A stretch of 64,000 bases of DNA from Corynebacterium mastitidis DSM 44356 (GCF_000375365.1 NZ_AQXB01000009.1:1-64000), one strand, 5' to 3'; positions 32,855 to 42,996 are shown, numbered from the stretch's first letter. The notes: a model not told the origin generated them from the sequence alone. Program-made: numbers and translations.

Positions 32855-33471
32855 TCCCGCCAGCCGGGCGATGCGCCCCGTCAGCCCCGCCAGCGCCCGC
32901 GCGCGGTGGGAGCTGGCGTCCTTTTCTTCCGGGCTGAGCTGTGCGGAGGAGCGGCCGTCCCCGTCGAGGGGGGCGAAGAGGGGGTCGTAGCCAAAGCCGT
33001 TCTCCCCCACCGGCTCGCGCAGCAGGCGGCCCTCCCAGCGCCCCTCGGAGACGATCTCCTCGCCGCCGGGGAGGACCAGCGCGCACACGGAGACGAAGGC
33101 CGCCGCGCGCCGCTCGTCCGGAACGTCGCCCATCTGGGCCAGCAGCAGGCGGTTGTTGGCCTCGTCGTCCCCGTGCCCGCCGGACCACCGCGCGGAGAGC
33201 ACGCCGGGCATGCCGCCCAGCTCCTCCACCGCCAGGCCGGAATCGTCCGCCACGGTGGGCAGGCCGGTGTGGGCCACCCCGGCGCGCGCCTTGATGAGGG
33301 CGTTATCGGCAAAGGTGCGTCCGTCCTCCACCGGCTCGGGGTAGGCGTCCACCTCGGAGAGGGAGACCAGCTCCACTCCCTCCACGCCCGCGCCGTCGAG
33401 GATGCGGCGCAGCTCGCGCAGCTTCTTGGGGTTGTTGGAGGCTACGAGCAGCTTCACCGCGCTCACGCCGC

Positions 33472-33475
<4 letters not shown>
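32831..33475 (-). CDS. rdgB: XTP/dITP pyrophosphatase
   Basis: 214 residues from GTG 33475, which overlaps the rph stop (GTGA). Motifs: [50 protein letters not shown], and the C-terminal FGYDPLFAP and SHRARAL. It removes non-canonical purine nucleotides. Downstream of rph as in many actinobacteria. Confidence 0.93.
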
Positions 33476-34206
<731 letters not shown>

Positions 34207-34245
34207 GCCTGCGAGGGTACCCGGCCCGCCGACGCCTCGTACCGC

Positions 34246-35016
34246 CTACACCTCGTACACGGTGCCCGGGGTGCCAAACTCCACGGGGCCGTCGAACTCC
34301 TTGGCGGCGGCGGCCACGGATTCCTCCGGGTCCAGCCACGGGGGAACGTGCACGATCACCAGGCGCTTCGCCCCGGCCAGGCGCGCCGCGCGCCCGGCCT
34401 CCCCGCCGCTGAGGTGCATGGCGGGGGCCTTGTTGTCGGTGCTGGTGCCCCAGTTGGCCTCGCAGAGGAAGAGGTCTACCTCGCGCGCGGCGTCGATGAG
34501 GCTGCCCGTCCATGCGGTGTCCCCGGAGAAAGCGAGCGAGGCTCCCCTTCCGCGCTCCTCCACCCGCAGGGCGTAGGCCTCCACCGGGTGCACCACCTTG
34601 AAAGGGGTGACGCTGAGCCGGTCGAGGACCTCCGTCTGGCGGTCCTGCCAGGGGCTAAACGCGAAGGTATCGGAGAAGTCATCCACGCCGTCGGGTTGGT
34701 CGTCGGAGAAGAGCCGACCCAGGTGCGTGGGCGCGTAGCCGGGGGCCATGAGGTGATGGCGGCGGGTGGCCGCCTGGGTGGGGTGGTAGCGCCGCCACAC
34801 CAACAGGGAGGGGAAGTCCAGGCAGTGATCCGCGTGCAGATGGGAGAAGATCGCGTGGGCCTGGGAGGGATCGCCCACGGTTTGCAGGTTGGCCAGGGTG
34901 CCCGGGCCGAGGTCCATGATGACCCCCGGCATCCCTGGGGCCTCGATGAAGTATCCGGAAGCCGGGTTGCCGGGCGCCCCGAGGCTTCCTGAACTGCCGA
35001 GGATGGTCAACTTCAT
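34246..35016 (-). CDS. cpdA: Metallo-beta-lactamase-fold hydrolase, cAMP phosphodiesterase-like
   Basis: 256 residues. The metal motif SHLHADHCLDF is HxHxDH; other ligand regions are AFSGDTAWTG and IVHVPPW. The order with rph and rdgB matches mycobacterial Rv1339, an atypical class II cAMP phosphodiesterase, and the corynebacterial enzyme called CpdA. If so it lowers the cAMP that GlxR senses; a GlxR-like site lies downstream in this window. Substrate not proven. Confidence 0.75.
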   Translation of the reverse strand: MKLTILGSSGSLGAPGNPASGYFIEAPGMPGVIMDLGPGTLANLQTVGDPSQAHAIFSHLHADHCLDFPSLLVWRRYHPTQAATRRHHLMAPGYAPTHLGRLFSDDQPDGVDDFSDTFAFSPWQDRQTEVLDRLSVTPFKVVHPVEAYALRVEERGRGASLAFSGDTAWTGSLIDAAREVDLFLCEANWGTSTDNKAPAMHLSGGEAGRAARLAGAKRLVIVHVPPWLDPEESVAAAAKEFDGPVEFGTPGTVYEV

Positions 35017-35103
35017 GGGGTTTACAGTGCCACGAATCGCATGTTTTTACTAACCCCTGCGCGCCCCCTCCACCTATCGATTACCTGCGGAGAGAGGAAA
35101 ACC

Positions 35104-35139
35104 TTGACAAGTTGTTGTGTTTATACAACACTTTGAGTC
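35104..35139 (+). promoter_or_regulatory. Promoter and operator of the XRE-membrane-ABC operon
   Basis: TTGACA at 35104-35109, a 17-base spacer, and a weak -10 AACACT at 35127-35132 seven bases before ATG 35140 (leaderless). The inverted repeat GTGTT-TATAC-AACAC at 35117-35131 lies between and over the -10 box. The small regulator encoded next is the natural candidate to bind it. Confidence 0.5.
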
Positions 35140-35397
35140 ATGTCCCCAAAGAAAAAGCCGAAGGACCCGATCTTTAACCGGATCCGGGTCCTACGCGCGG
35201 AACGGGACATGTCGCGCAACCAGCTCGCGGAACTCATCGACGTCAACCCCCAGACCATCGGCGCCCTCGAGCGCGGGGACCACTCCCCCAGCCTCGACCT
35301 CGCCTTTCGGATCTGCGACGTCTTTAACCTCCCCGTGGAGGCCGTGTTCAGCCGCAGCGAGTTTGCCCCCATGTCCACCGCGATCTACCAGAAATGA
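35140..35397 (+). CDS. Small XRE-family regulator
   Basis: 85 residues. HTH in RNQLAELIDVNPQTIGALER then GDHSPSLDLAFRICDVFNLP, the compact YozG/PBSX type usually autoregulating membrane-protein operons. It heads an operon of three related membrane proteins and an ABC transporter. Confidence 0.85.
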   Translation: MSPKKKPKDPIFNRIRVLRAERDMSRNQLAELIDVNPQTIGALERGDHSPSLDLAFRICDVFNLPVEAVFSRSEFAPMSTAIYQK

Positions 35398-35408
35398 GGT
35401 TCCCTGCC

Positions 35409-35912
35409 ATGCCCCATTCCGCCCCTCCCCACCCCGAGGCGCCCCCGGCCAGCGTGACCACCCGACGCCGCTACCTCCTCGCCGCGCAGGCCAGCCTGGG
35501 CCTCGCCGTGGCCGCCATCCCGCTGCTCTTCGTCTCCCTCGCCCCCTCCATGCTCCTCTGGACCATCGGCATGGGCGGGTACATAGGCTGCACGGCCGTG
35601 CTCACGCGCGCCACCGGCGGGCAGTCTCAGGCCCGCCTCGATGACCTCGATGAATACCAGCTCGTACGCGTCCTACGCGCCAGGAGCCACGCCATGAGCC
35701 TCCTCCTGTGTGGCCTGTTGAGCGTGATGACGGTGCTGCTCGTCATGCCGGCGCTCATCACCGCCCTGGAACCCTCCCCGGAGGAGGCCGCCACCTGGGT
35801 CCGCGCGGTGGGCATGTCGTCCGGAACCATCGCCCTGGCCTCCACCCTCGCCATCCTGCGGGACATCGCCACCGGCATGAACCGCGATGAGACCCTGACC
35901 CCCGCCGCCTAG
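35409..35912 (+). CDS. Membrane protein, paralogue 1 of 3
   Basis: 167 residues from ATG 35409, with GAGG upstream; an ATGA overlap start at 35394 is possible. Four hydrophobic segments in two pairs, separated by LDDLDEYQLVRVLRARSHAM. The motif LDEYxxQV/LVRV is shared with the next two genes, which points to a triplicated gene family. No known family recognised. Confidence 0.7.
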   Translation: MPHSAPPHPEAPPASVTTRRRYLLAAQASLGLAVAAIPLLFVSLAPSMLLWTIGMGGYIGCTAVLTRATGGQSQARLDDLDEYQLVRVLRARSHAMSLLLCGLLSVMTVLLVMPALITALEPSPEEAATWVRAVGMSSGTIALASTLAILRDIATGMNRDETLTPAA

Positions 35913-35940
35913 CCCGCCTGCACCAACAAAGGAGCCCCGC

Positions 35941-36495
35941 ATGAAGCCCCTTGACTCCCTCCTCCACGACGCCCTCGACGTCACGCTGGGCGAGGACGAA
36001 TCCCAGGCCCGGCGCTGGCGCGATAAGCGCGCCCGCGCCCCGCGCCGCCTGGTCTCCTGGCGCAGCCCGGCCCGCCAGCGGCTGCTCATCGCCGCCTACT
36101 TCTCCGCGCTGGCGCTGGGCGTGGTCACGGCGGTGGGCTGCTTCTTCTGGAAGCCGCTGGTCTTTCTGTGGATCCCCGTTACCCTCGCGACGAGCGTCTG
36201 CTGGTTCATGATGCGCGCCACCATCGACGGCAAGGACATCGCCCCGGCGGCGGCGCTCGACGAGTACGAGAACCAGGTGCTCCACCGCTGGCGCTCCCTA
36301 GCCTACGGCCTCGCCGTATTCTTCCTTCTTCTCCTGGCGTTCGCCCTCATCACCCTAGCCGTCGGGCAACCCGCGGACCTCTCCCGGTGGATCTACTCGC
36401 TCGGTTTGTTCACCATCCTCGGCTATCTGGCCGCGGTCTCCCTGCCCGTCGTGGGCTACAGCATCACCTTCCACTCCTCCGACTCAAAGGACTAA
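35941..36495 (+). CDS. Membrane protein, paralogue 2 of 3
   Basis: 184 residues, AAAGGAG upstream. Two pairs of membrane spans around DGKDIAPAAALDEYENQVLH. The N-terminal segment is basic (ARRWRDKRARAPRRLVSWR). Aligned by eye with the neighbours at the DEYE motif and at the final span (AAVSLPVVGYSITF). Confidence 0.7.
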   Translation: MKPLDSLLHDALDVTLGEDESQARRWRDKRARAPRRLVSWRSPARQRLLIAAYFSALALGVVTAVGCFFWKPLVFLWIPVTLATSVCWFMMRATIDGKDIAPAAALDEYENQVLHRWRSLAYGLAVFFLLLLAFALITLAVGQPADLSRWIYSLGLFTILGYLAAVSLPVVGYSITFHSSDSKD

Positions 36496-36499
36496 TCCC

Positions 36500-37036
36500 A
36501 TGCTCACCACCCTCTACGCCCGCCACGAGGAGGCCCGCGCCCGCCGCTGGCGCAGGAACCAATTGCGCTCCGGGGACATGCTGCGCTCCTGGCGCCACCG
36601 CGCCCCCACCCTGCGGCTCATCGCCGCGCTCTATGGGTGCCAGGCCGTGGCGCTGATCTCCGGGGTGATCGCCCTGTGGTGGACCCCCGCCTTCCTTAGT
36701 TGCCTCGCCTTTCTCTTGCTCACCTGCGTCCCCTGGACGCTGCTGCGCCTGACCATCGACACCAAGGACGACGCCCCGGAGTCCGTACTCGACGAGTACG
36801 AGCAGCAGGTGATCGCCTCGTGGAACCGCCTCGCCCTGCGCCTGCTGGGGTACTGGGCCTCCTTATGCGCCGCCCTCCTCGCGTTCTCGGGCGCCCTGGA
36901 TTTCCCCGCTCACCTCGGGGTCTCCCACACCGGATGGAACGTGGTGTTCGGAGAGATCGTGCTCATCAGCTCGCTATCCCTGACTTCCCTGCCCGCCGTG
37001 GGCTACGCCCTGACCTTCAACACGGATAAGGAGTAA
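36500..37036 (+). CDS. Membrane protein, paralogue 3 of 3
   Basis: 178 residues. Same plan as paralogue 2: basic start (ARARRWRRNQLRSGDMLRSW), DTKDDAPESVLDEYEQQVIA between the span pairs, and final span SLTSLPAVGYALTF. It ends five bases before the ATPase gene. Confidence 0.7.
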   Translation: MLTTLYARHEEARARRWRRNQLRSGDMLRSWRHRAPTLRLIAALYGCQAVALISGVIALWWTPAFLSCLAFLLLTCVPWTLLRLTIDTKDDAPESVLDEYEQQVIASWNRLALRLLGYWASLCAALLAFSGALDFPAHLGVSHTGWNVVFGEIVLISSLSLTSLPAVGYALTFNTDKE

Positions 37037-37041
37037 CCGCC

Positions 37042-37923
37042 ATGCCCGCACTCCGCATCGAGGGACTGCACAAGTCCTACGGGGAGCACCGCGTGCTCAC
37101 CGACATGACCCTGCGCGTCAACGAGGGCGAGATCTACGGATTCGTCGGCTCCAACGGCGCCGGAAAGTCCACCACCATGCGCATCGCCCTGGGCGTGCTC
37201 GCCGCCGACTCCGGCCGGGTGCTCCTGGGTGATGCCCCGCTCGACGACGACCTGCGCCGCACCATCGGCTACATGCCGGAGGAGCGCGGCCTCTACGCCA
37301 AGGAGCGCGTGGCGGATCAGCTCGTGTTCCTGGGCCGCCTGCACGGCATGACCAAGGCCGCCGCCGCGCGCAGCACGGAGAGCCTGCTCGAACGGCTCGG
37401 CCTGGCCGAGCGCGGCGGGGATCGGCTCTCCGAGCTGTCCCTGGGCAACCAGCAGCGCGTACAGCTCGCCGCCTCCCTGGTGCACGACCCCTCCGTGCTC
37501 ATCCTGGACGAGCCCTTCTCCGGGCTCGACCCGGTGGCGGTGTCCGTGATGAGCGACCTGCTCGCGGATAGGGCCGCCGCCGGGGTGCCGGTGCTCTTCT
37601 CCTCCCATCAGCTCGACCTCGTGCAGCGCCTGTGCGATCGCGTGGGCATCATCGCCCAAGGCCGCATGCGGGCCGAGGGCACCGTGGCGGAGCTGCGCCG
37701 GCGCGGGGCCCATCGCTACGAGGTGCGCACCACCGCGCGCGGGTGGTATCCGGGCGGCACCGCCGTGGTCGAGGAATCCCCGGAGGCGGTAGTCCTCGAG
37801 CTGCACCCGGAGACGGACGAGCAAGACGTGCTGCGCGCCGCCCTGGCCGCCGGTCCCGTGCATTCCTTCGGCCCCCACGTTCCCGATCTCACCGACCTAT
37901 TCCAGGAGGTTGTGCAGGCATGA
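37042..37923 (+). CDS. ABC transporter ATPase, NatA-like
   Basis: 293 residues. Walker A GSNGAGKST, signature LSLGNQQRVQ, Walker B VLILDEPFSGLDP, H-loop LFSSHQLD. It fits ABC-2 exporters of the NatA type. It overlaps the permease by four bases and belongs to the operon led by the XRE gene. Confidence 0.88.
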   Translation: MPALRIEGLHKSYGEHRVLTDMTLRVNEGEIYGFVGSNGAGKSTTMRIALGVLAADSGRVLLGDAPLDDDLRRTIGYMPEERGLYAKERVADQLVFLGRLHGMTKAAAARSTESLLERLGLAERGGDRLSELSLGNQQRVQLAASLVHDPSVLILDEPFSGLDPVAVSVMSDLLADRAAAGVPVLFSSHQLDLVQRLCDRVGIIAQGRMRAEGTVAELRRRGAHRYEVRTTARGWYPGGTAVVEESPEAVVLELHPETDEQDVLRAALAAGPVHSFGPHVPDLTDLFQEVVQA

Positions 37924-39086
37924 GTTACTCACGCGCCACCATCATCCGCACCGTGGCGGCCCAGGAGGTCCGCACCGCCGCGCGCAACAAGGCCATTATC
38001 TTCTCCCTCGTCATCATCATGGTGGGCCTGGTGGGAGCCTGCGGGCTGTTCTCCTGGCTCAGCAACCGCGAGGCCACCACGCCCCACCTGGCGCTCGTGG
38101 GCATGACGGCCCCGGAGTTCCGGGAACTCTCCGGCACGCCGGGCGTGGAGGTCAGCGCCGCGCCCGGCCGCGAGGAGGCCCTGGGCATGGTCGAGGGGGA
38201 GGCGGATGCCGCCCTGATCTACTCCCAGGGCGCCTGGGAGCTGCTTGCCGATGGCACCCCGGACGCCACCATCGCCGCGGCCGCCGAGGCCGCCGCCCAG
38301 GCCGAGGCGCACCGCCAGGCGCTGAGCGCCCTCGACGTCTCCCCGGAGGCCTACGCGCAGGCGCTCCCCGCCGCCGAGGTCGCCCACACCAACATCGGAA
38401 CGGACAAGGACTTCTCCGCCATCGTCTCCACCGTGATCGGGCTGGCCGTGGTGTGCTACTTCATCATGCTCTTCGCCGGAAACATCGGCGGTCGCGTCAC
38501 CGAGGAGAAGTCCTCCCGCGTCATCGAGATCATCCTCGCCTCCGCCCGCCCGCTGGATTTCCTGGCGGGCAAGCTGGTGGGCAACCTCGCGGTCGGGCTG
38601 CTCAGCACCCTGTTGGTCAGCGCCGTGGGGGTGGCGTCGCTCCTGCTCACCGGCCTGGCGGACGATCTCCACTTCCGCTTCTCCCTGGTGCCGTTGTTCG
38701 CGGTCACCTACCTGCTCGGCATGCTCTTCTTCGGTTCCCTGTGGGCGGCGGCGGGGTCGCTGGTCAGCCGCACCGAGGACCTGGCCGCCACCCAGTCGCC
38801 CCTCCTCGGCCTGGTCTTTGCCACGTTCTACGCCCCCTTCATCGGGATGGACGCCACGGACTCCACCCTCATGCATGTGCTCTCCTGGGTTCCTCCCTTC
38901 TCCCTCTCCCTGGCACCCACCCAGTACGCCGCCGAGGAGATGGGGCTGCTGCAGCTCACCGCCAGCTACGCCATCCTGGCGCTGTCCGTGGTGGCGGTGC
39001 TGTGGCTGGCCGCCCGGATATACCGCCGCTCGATCCTGCGCAATGGCCAAAAGGGCACCTGGCTGGCGGCCATCCGCGGGAGGTAG
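37920..39086 (+). CDS. ABC-2 type permease, NatB-like
   Basis: 388 residues from ATG 37920, with AGGAGG upstream. One N-terminal span (AIIFSLVIIMVGLVGACGLF), a large extracytoplasmic loop, then five to six spans with EEKSSRVIEIILASARPLDF, the usual ABC-2 motif. With the ATPase it should form an exporter; substrates could be sodium, drugs or peptides. Confidence 0.86.
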   Translation: MSYSRATIIRTVAAQEVRTAARNKAIIFSLVIIMVGLVGACGLFSWLSNREATTPHLALVGMTAPEFRELSGTPGVEVSAAPGREEALGMVEGEADAALIYSQGAWELLADGTPDATIAAAAEAAAQAEAHRQALSALDVSPEAYAQALPAAEVAHTNIGTDKDFSAIVSTVIGLAVVCYFIMLFAGNIGGRVTEEKSSRVIEIILASARPLDFLAGKLVGNLAVGLLSTLLVSAVGVASLLLTGLADDLHFRFSLVPLFAVTYLLGMLFFGSLWAAAGSLVSRTEDLAATQSPLLGLVFATFYAPFIGMDATDSTLMHVLSWVPPFSLSLAPTQYAAEEMGLLQLTASYAILALSVVAVLWLAARIYRRSILRNGQKGTWLAAIRGR

Positions 39087-39148
39087 CCGCCCCGCGGCCC
39101 CCACCCCTACCCCCGCGCCGCCTCGCGTATCGCCTGCATAGGGCGCCT

Positions 39149-39174
39149 CCCCCGGCCATGTTGTTGGCCGGGGG
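39149..39174 (+). terminator. Hairpin after the ABC exporter operon
   Basis: CCCCCGGCC (39149-39157), loop of eight, GGCCGGGGG (39166-39174), followed by GGAAATTATT. Good stem, poor U tract. Confidence 0.45.
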
Positions 39175-39244
39175 GAAATTATTGCCCGAAAGAATTTTGC
39201 TTCCGTCCACGCATGTGTACACTATCCAACAATCTTGCCCATAT

Positions 39245-39260
39245 AGTGAGTTGACTCACT
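39245..39260. promoter_or_regulatory. GlxR-like (CRP-type) operator before DUF485-mctC
   Basis: AGTGAGTTGACTCACT contains GTGA-N6-TCAC, the core of the corynebacterial GlxR site (TGTGA-N6-TCACA). It extends to an 18-bp palindrome at 39244-39261, about 30 bases before the first gene, where a bound regulator would touch the promoter. Confidence 0.55.
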
Positions 39261-39290
39261 ACTTTATGTCGCACGGATAGGTCAGGAAGT

Positions 39291-39641
39291 ATGACTACTA
39301 CCACCCCCGGGGCCGCGCCCCACACCCCCACGAGCGAGGAGTTCCGGCAGGCGCACGGCAGCGCCGAGTTCGCCGAGCTGCGCTCCACCATCCGCTCCTT
39401 CGCCTTCCCCGTCACCGCCCTGGGGCTTGCGTGGTTTGGCCTCTACATCGCGCTCGCCATGTACGCGCCCGGGCTCTACGGCACCCCGGTGGCGGGCAAC
39501 ATCAACCTCGGCATCGTGCTCGGCCTGCTGCAGTTCCTCAGCACCTTCGCCATCACCTGGGCCTACGTGCGTTACGCGGACCGCAACATCGAGCCCCGCT
39601 CCAGCGCGCTGCGCGAGCGCCTCGAGAACCCCCACGCCTGA
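39291..39641 (+). CDS. DUF485 membrane protein
   Basis: 116 residues. After a polar start the DUF485 region appears: FAELRSTIRSFAFPVTALGL, two spans (LAWFGLYIALAMYAP and LNLGIVLGLLQFLSTFAITW-like), then a basic tail YVRYADRNIEPRS. This family pairs with acetate-type sodium:solute symporters, as here. Confidence 0.9.
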   Translation: MTTTTPGAAPHTPTSEEFRQAHGSAEFAELRSTIRSFAFPVTALGLAWFGLYIALAMYAPGLYGTPVAGNINLGIVLGLLQFLSTFAITWAYVRYADRNIEPRSSALRERLENPHA

Positions 39642-39668
39642 TCGCATAGCACCCAAGGAGGTATCACC

Positions 39669-41276
39669 ATGACCCACATCCTCGCCCAGTCCGATACCGG
39701 CAATCCCCTGCTCAACATCGGCGTGTTCGTGGCCTTCATCGTCGTGACCATGACGATCGTCATGCGCGTGGGCCGCACCACCACTAAGGCCTCGGACTTT
39801 TACACCGGCGGGGCCAGCTTCTCGGGCAGGCAAAACGGCCTCGCCATCGCCGGGGACTACCTCTCCGCCGCGTCCTTCCTCGGCATCGTGGGCGCCATCG
39901 CGCTCACGGGCTACGACGGCTTCCTCTACTCCATCGGCTTCTTCGTGGCCTGGCTCGTGGCGCTGCTGCTGGTGGCGGAGCCGCTGCGCAACACCGGCAA
40001 GTTCACCATGGCGGACGTGCTTTCCTTCCGCCTCAAGCAGCGCCCGGTACGCATCGCGGCGGCCCTGGCCACGCTCTTCGTCTCCCTCTTCTATCTCATC
40101 GCCCAGATGGCGGGCGCCGGGGCGCTGGTCTCCGTGCTCCTGGACATCCACGAGAAATCCGCCCAGGCCCTCGTGATCGCCGTGGTGGGCGTCATCATGA
40201 CGGCCTACGTGCTCATCGGCGGCATGAAGGGCACCACCTACGTGCAGATGATCAAGGCCGTGCTGCTGTGCAGCGGCGTGCTCATCATGACCGTCATCAT
40301 CCTGGTGATCGTCCGGGGCAACTTCTCCGAGCTGCTGCGCATGGCCGTGGACCAGCACGGCGGCAACGCCGCGATCCTGGAGCCGGGCATGAAGTACGGC
40401 GCCACGAGCACCTCCAAGCTGGACTTCATCTCCCTGGGCCTGGCCCTGGTCCTGGGCGTGGCGGGGCTGCCCCACGTCCTCATGCGCTTCTACACGGTGC
40501 CCACCGCGCGCGAGGCCCGCAAGTCCGTCACCTGGGCCATCGTGCTCATCGGCGGCTTCTACCTGCTCACCCTGCTCCTCGGGTACGGCGCCGCCGCGCT
40601 CGTGGGCCCCGAGGCCATCAAGGACGCCCCCGGCGGGGCCAACGCCGCCGCTCCCCTGCTGGCCCTGGCGCTGGCCGGGCCGATCTTCATGGCGCTCATC
40701 TCCGCCGTGGCCTTCGCCACCGTGCTGGCCGTGGTGGCGGGCCTGGCCATCACGGCCTCCGCCTCCATCGCGCACGACATTTACGACGCCGTGCTGCGCG
40801 ACGGCAAGGCCACCCCGGAGGAGCAGGTGCGCGTCTCCAGGATCACCGTGATCGTCATCGGCGTCGTCTCCACCGTCCTGGGCATCGCCGCGATGGATCA
40901 GAACGTGGCCTTCCTGGTCTCCCTGGCGTTCTGCATCGCCGCCTCCGCCAACGTCCCCACCATCCTGTTCTCCCTCTACTGGAGGCGCTTCAACACCACG
41001 GGGGCGGTGGCCTCGATGGTCACCGGCCTGGCCTCCTCGCTGATCCTCATCGCCTTCTCCCCCGCGGTATCCGGCTCGCCCACCTCCGTCATCCCCGGCG
41101 CGGACTTCGCCTGGTTCCCGCTCTCCAACCCCGGGCTGATCTCCATTCCCCTGGGCTTCCTCGCCGCCGTGGTGGGCACGTACCTCGGGCACCCGGACCA
41201 CCTGGATCACCTCCAGGCGGAGATGGAGGTGCGCTCGCTCACCGGGGTGGGCGTGGAGGCGCCCATCGAACACTAG
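39669..41276 (+). CDS. mctC: Monocarboxylate/cation symporter, MctC/ActP type
   Basis: 535 residues with about thirteen spans; AAGGAGG upstream. Sodium:solute symporter motifs: KASDFYTGGASFSGRQNGLA, IAGDYLSAASFLGIVGAIAL and GLPHVLMRFYTVPTAREAR. In Corynebacterium glutamicum the matching DUF485-mctC pair takes up pyruvate, acetate and propionate. Substrate here inferred. Confidence 0.88.
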   Translation: MTHILAQSDTGNPLLNIGVFVAFIVVTMTIVMRVGRTTTKASDFYTGGASFSGRQNGLAIAGDYLSAASFLGIVGAIALTGYDGFLYSIGFFVAWLVALLLVAEPLRNTGKFTMADVLSFRLKQRPVRIAAALATLFVSLFYLIAQMAGAGALVSVLLDIHEKSAQALVIAVVGVIMTAYVLIGGMKGTTYVQMIKAVLLCSGVLIMTVIILVIVRGNFSELLRMAVDQHGGNAAILEPGMKYGATSTSKLDFISLGLALVLGVAGLPHVLMRFYTVPTAREARKSVTWAIVLIGGFYLLTLLLGYGAAALVGPEAIKDAPGGANAAAPLLALALAGPIFMALISAVAFATVLAVVAGLAITASASIAHDIYDAVLRDGKATPEEQVRVSRITVIVIGVVSTVLGIAAMDQNVAFLVSLAFCIAASANVPTILFSLYWRRFNTTGAVASMVTGLASSLILIAFSPAVSGSPTSVIPGADFAWFPLSNPGLISIPLGFLAAVVGTYLGHPDHLDHLQAEMEVRSLTGVGVEAPIEH

Positions 41277-41306
41277 CGGCGCCCATCGACCGAAAGCACC
41301 GGCACC

Positions 41307-41354
41307 AAGGCCGGGGTTCTCCGACGCTCTACGCGCTCAGGGAGCCCCGGCCTT
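41307..41354 (+). terminator. Terminator hairpin after mctC
   Basis: AAGGCCGGGG (41307-41316) pairs with CCCCGGCCTT (41345-41354); inner TCTCC/GGGAG can extend the stem. The loop is large and the U tract weak. Confidence 0.55.
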
Positions 41355-41410
41355 ACCGCGCCGCTATCTACTCACGCCGGGAATGGCATCCACGACGCAG
41401 GAAAACATGT

Positions 41411-41686
41411 TCAGCTCCAGGTTGCCGCCGTTTTTCGTGCATCATGTCGCGGGCGATCTTCCCCGGGGGTGTCCTGCGGATACCACTCAAAAGGGGGATC
41501 TACCCGCATCGTCTGTATCCGTATCCGGCCGTTGGAAAGAGTGTGCCGCACGGCCTCCTCGACCTGATCGACGGTGGGAGGACAGCAACCCTCCTCGAAG
41601 ATCTCCATGACCTCATAGAAATTCAACCACTCCCCGGTCTCCTTGATTCTTTCGTCCAGCCTTTCCGGGAGGGACTTTTCCTCCAT
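41411..41686 (-). CDS. Hypothetical protein
   Basis: 91 residues from ATG 41686 (MEEKSLPERLDERIKETGEW). The sequence is acidic and helical in the first half, with EEGCCPPTVDQVEEAVRHTL and a WYPQDTPGEDRPRHDARK tail. Composition looks coding, but no family was recognised. GGTGAG lies just upstream. It is convergent with mctC. Confidence 0.5.
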   Translation of the reverse strand: MEEKSLPERLDERIKETGEWLNFYEVMEIFEEGCCPPTVDQVEEAVRHTLSNGRIRIQTMRVDPPFEWYPQDTPGEDRPRHDARKTAATWS

Positions 41687-41835
41687 GCTCACCACGCTCG
41701 CATCATTCGCGTCACTCGCCGCCCCGCCGGAGGCACTGTCCGGCCAAAACACGACGCCCCCAGTATGCCCCCATGCACCGCGAGCCACCCCCGGGTAGGG
41801 TTTTCTATACAGTGAACGAAAATCCGAGGAGCCCC

Positions 41836-42996
41836 ATGCACAACCGCACCTGGATACTGCTGCTCATCGTCATGGCCCCGCAGCTGGGGCTGTCCCTGGT
41901 CAACCCCGCCAACTCCACCATCGCCGCCGACCTCGGCGCGCCGCTGGGCCAGGTGGAGGCCACCCTCACCGCCTACATGGCGGGCTACGCCCTGAGCATG
42001 TTCGCCTCCGGCACCCTGGCGGATCGCTTCGACGCCCGCCGCCTGCAGTCCCTCGGCCTCGCGCTCTTCGCCCTCGGCGGGCTGCTCGCGGCCGTGGCCC
42101 CCAGCGTCGCGGCGCTGGGGGCGGGGCGCTTCCTCCAGGCCCTCGGCGGCACCTCCGCCACGGTGCTGTGCCGGATCATCGTGCAGCGCCACTACCCCGC
42201 GAGCGCCCGCGTGGGCGTGCTGGCCTCCATGTCCATGGTCATCTCGCTCACCCCGGCGCTGTCTCCCCTGGCCGGGGGCGTGCTCGCGCAGTTCGCCCCC
42301 TGGCGCGCGCTCTTCCTGCTCACCTCGGCCTTCGCCCTGGCGCTGATCCCCGCCATCGAGCTCGCGCTGAGGCCCGCCCCGCCGGAGAGCCCCGCGCTGC
42401 CCTCGCCGGGCGAGGTGGGCCGCGCCCTCGCGCAGGCCCTCCACGACCGGGGCTTTCGTTGGTACGCCTGCTGCATCTGCCTGGTGTGGATGACGTACTT
42501 TGGCTTCATCCAGTCCTCCAGCACCCTGCTGCAGCATCACCTGGGGCAGTCCGCCCTCGCCTACGGCGCGCTCATGGCCGTGCCCGCGCTGGGGTACCTG
42601 GCGGGCAGCGTGATGGTCAAGCGCGCCGCCTCGGTGGGCGCGGCGGTGGCCCGGGCCGTCCGCCTCGGGGCGGCGGGGCTGGCGGCCACGGTGGGCGCCG
42701 CCTACCTGATGCTGCCTCCCCCGGCGCTGGTGCTGTGCCTCGCGCTCGCCTTCGTGGGCGTGGGCGCCGTCATCCCCTACGCCCAGGCCGGGCTGCTGGG
42801 GCTGGACGTGGAGTACGCCGGGCTCACGGCGGGGTTCTTCTTTTTCCTCCAGATGGCCTCCGGGGCGCTGTACTCGGCCCTGCTCGGCGCGCTGCACCCC
42901 GGCACTGCCACGGCCCTCCTGTGGGCGGTGGTCCTCCCCCAGGGGGTGCTCACCGCCGCCTTCGCGCTCTCACGCCTGCGTGGTTCCGGAGTCTAG
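41836..42996 (+). CDS. MFS multidrug-type exporter
   Basis: 386 residues from ATG 41836, with GAGGAG upstream. Twelve spans expected. Motif A-like [20 protein letters not shown] and [20 protein letters not shown] resemble DHA1-family drug exporters of the Bcr/CflA and YdhP groups. Its last 27 bases overlap the murI gene tail to tail. Confidence 0.82.
   Translation: MHNRTWILLLIVMAPQLGLSLVNPANSTIAADLGAPLGQVEATLTAYMAGYALSMFASGTLADRFDARRLQSLGLALFALGGLLAAVAPSVAALGAGRFLQALGGTSATVLCRIIVQRHYPASARVGVLASMSMVISLTPALSPLAGGVLAQFAPWRALFLLTSAFALALIPAIELALRPAPPESPALPSPGEVGRALAQALHDRGFRWYACCICLVWMTYFGFIQSSSTLLQHHLGQSALAYGALMAVPALGYLAGSVMVKRAASVGAAVARAVRLGAAGLAATVGAAYLMLPPPALVLCLALAFVGVGAVIPYAQAGLLGLDVEYAGLTAGFFFFLQMASGALYSALLGALHPGTATALLWAVVLPQGVLTAAFALSRLRGSGV

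Noticed and set aside
39282-41273. Long minus-strand frame opposite mctC (and similar ones opposite the capsid and other genes)
   Set aside because: High-GC codon bias leaves antisense frames open; the His/Gly/Gln-rich products have no protein-like pattern.
41687-41788. N-terminal extension of the hypothetical protein at 41411
   Set aside because: The extra residues are Gly/Ala-rich and cross the region upstream of the MFS gene; ATG 41686 gives a more protein-like start.
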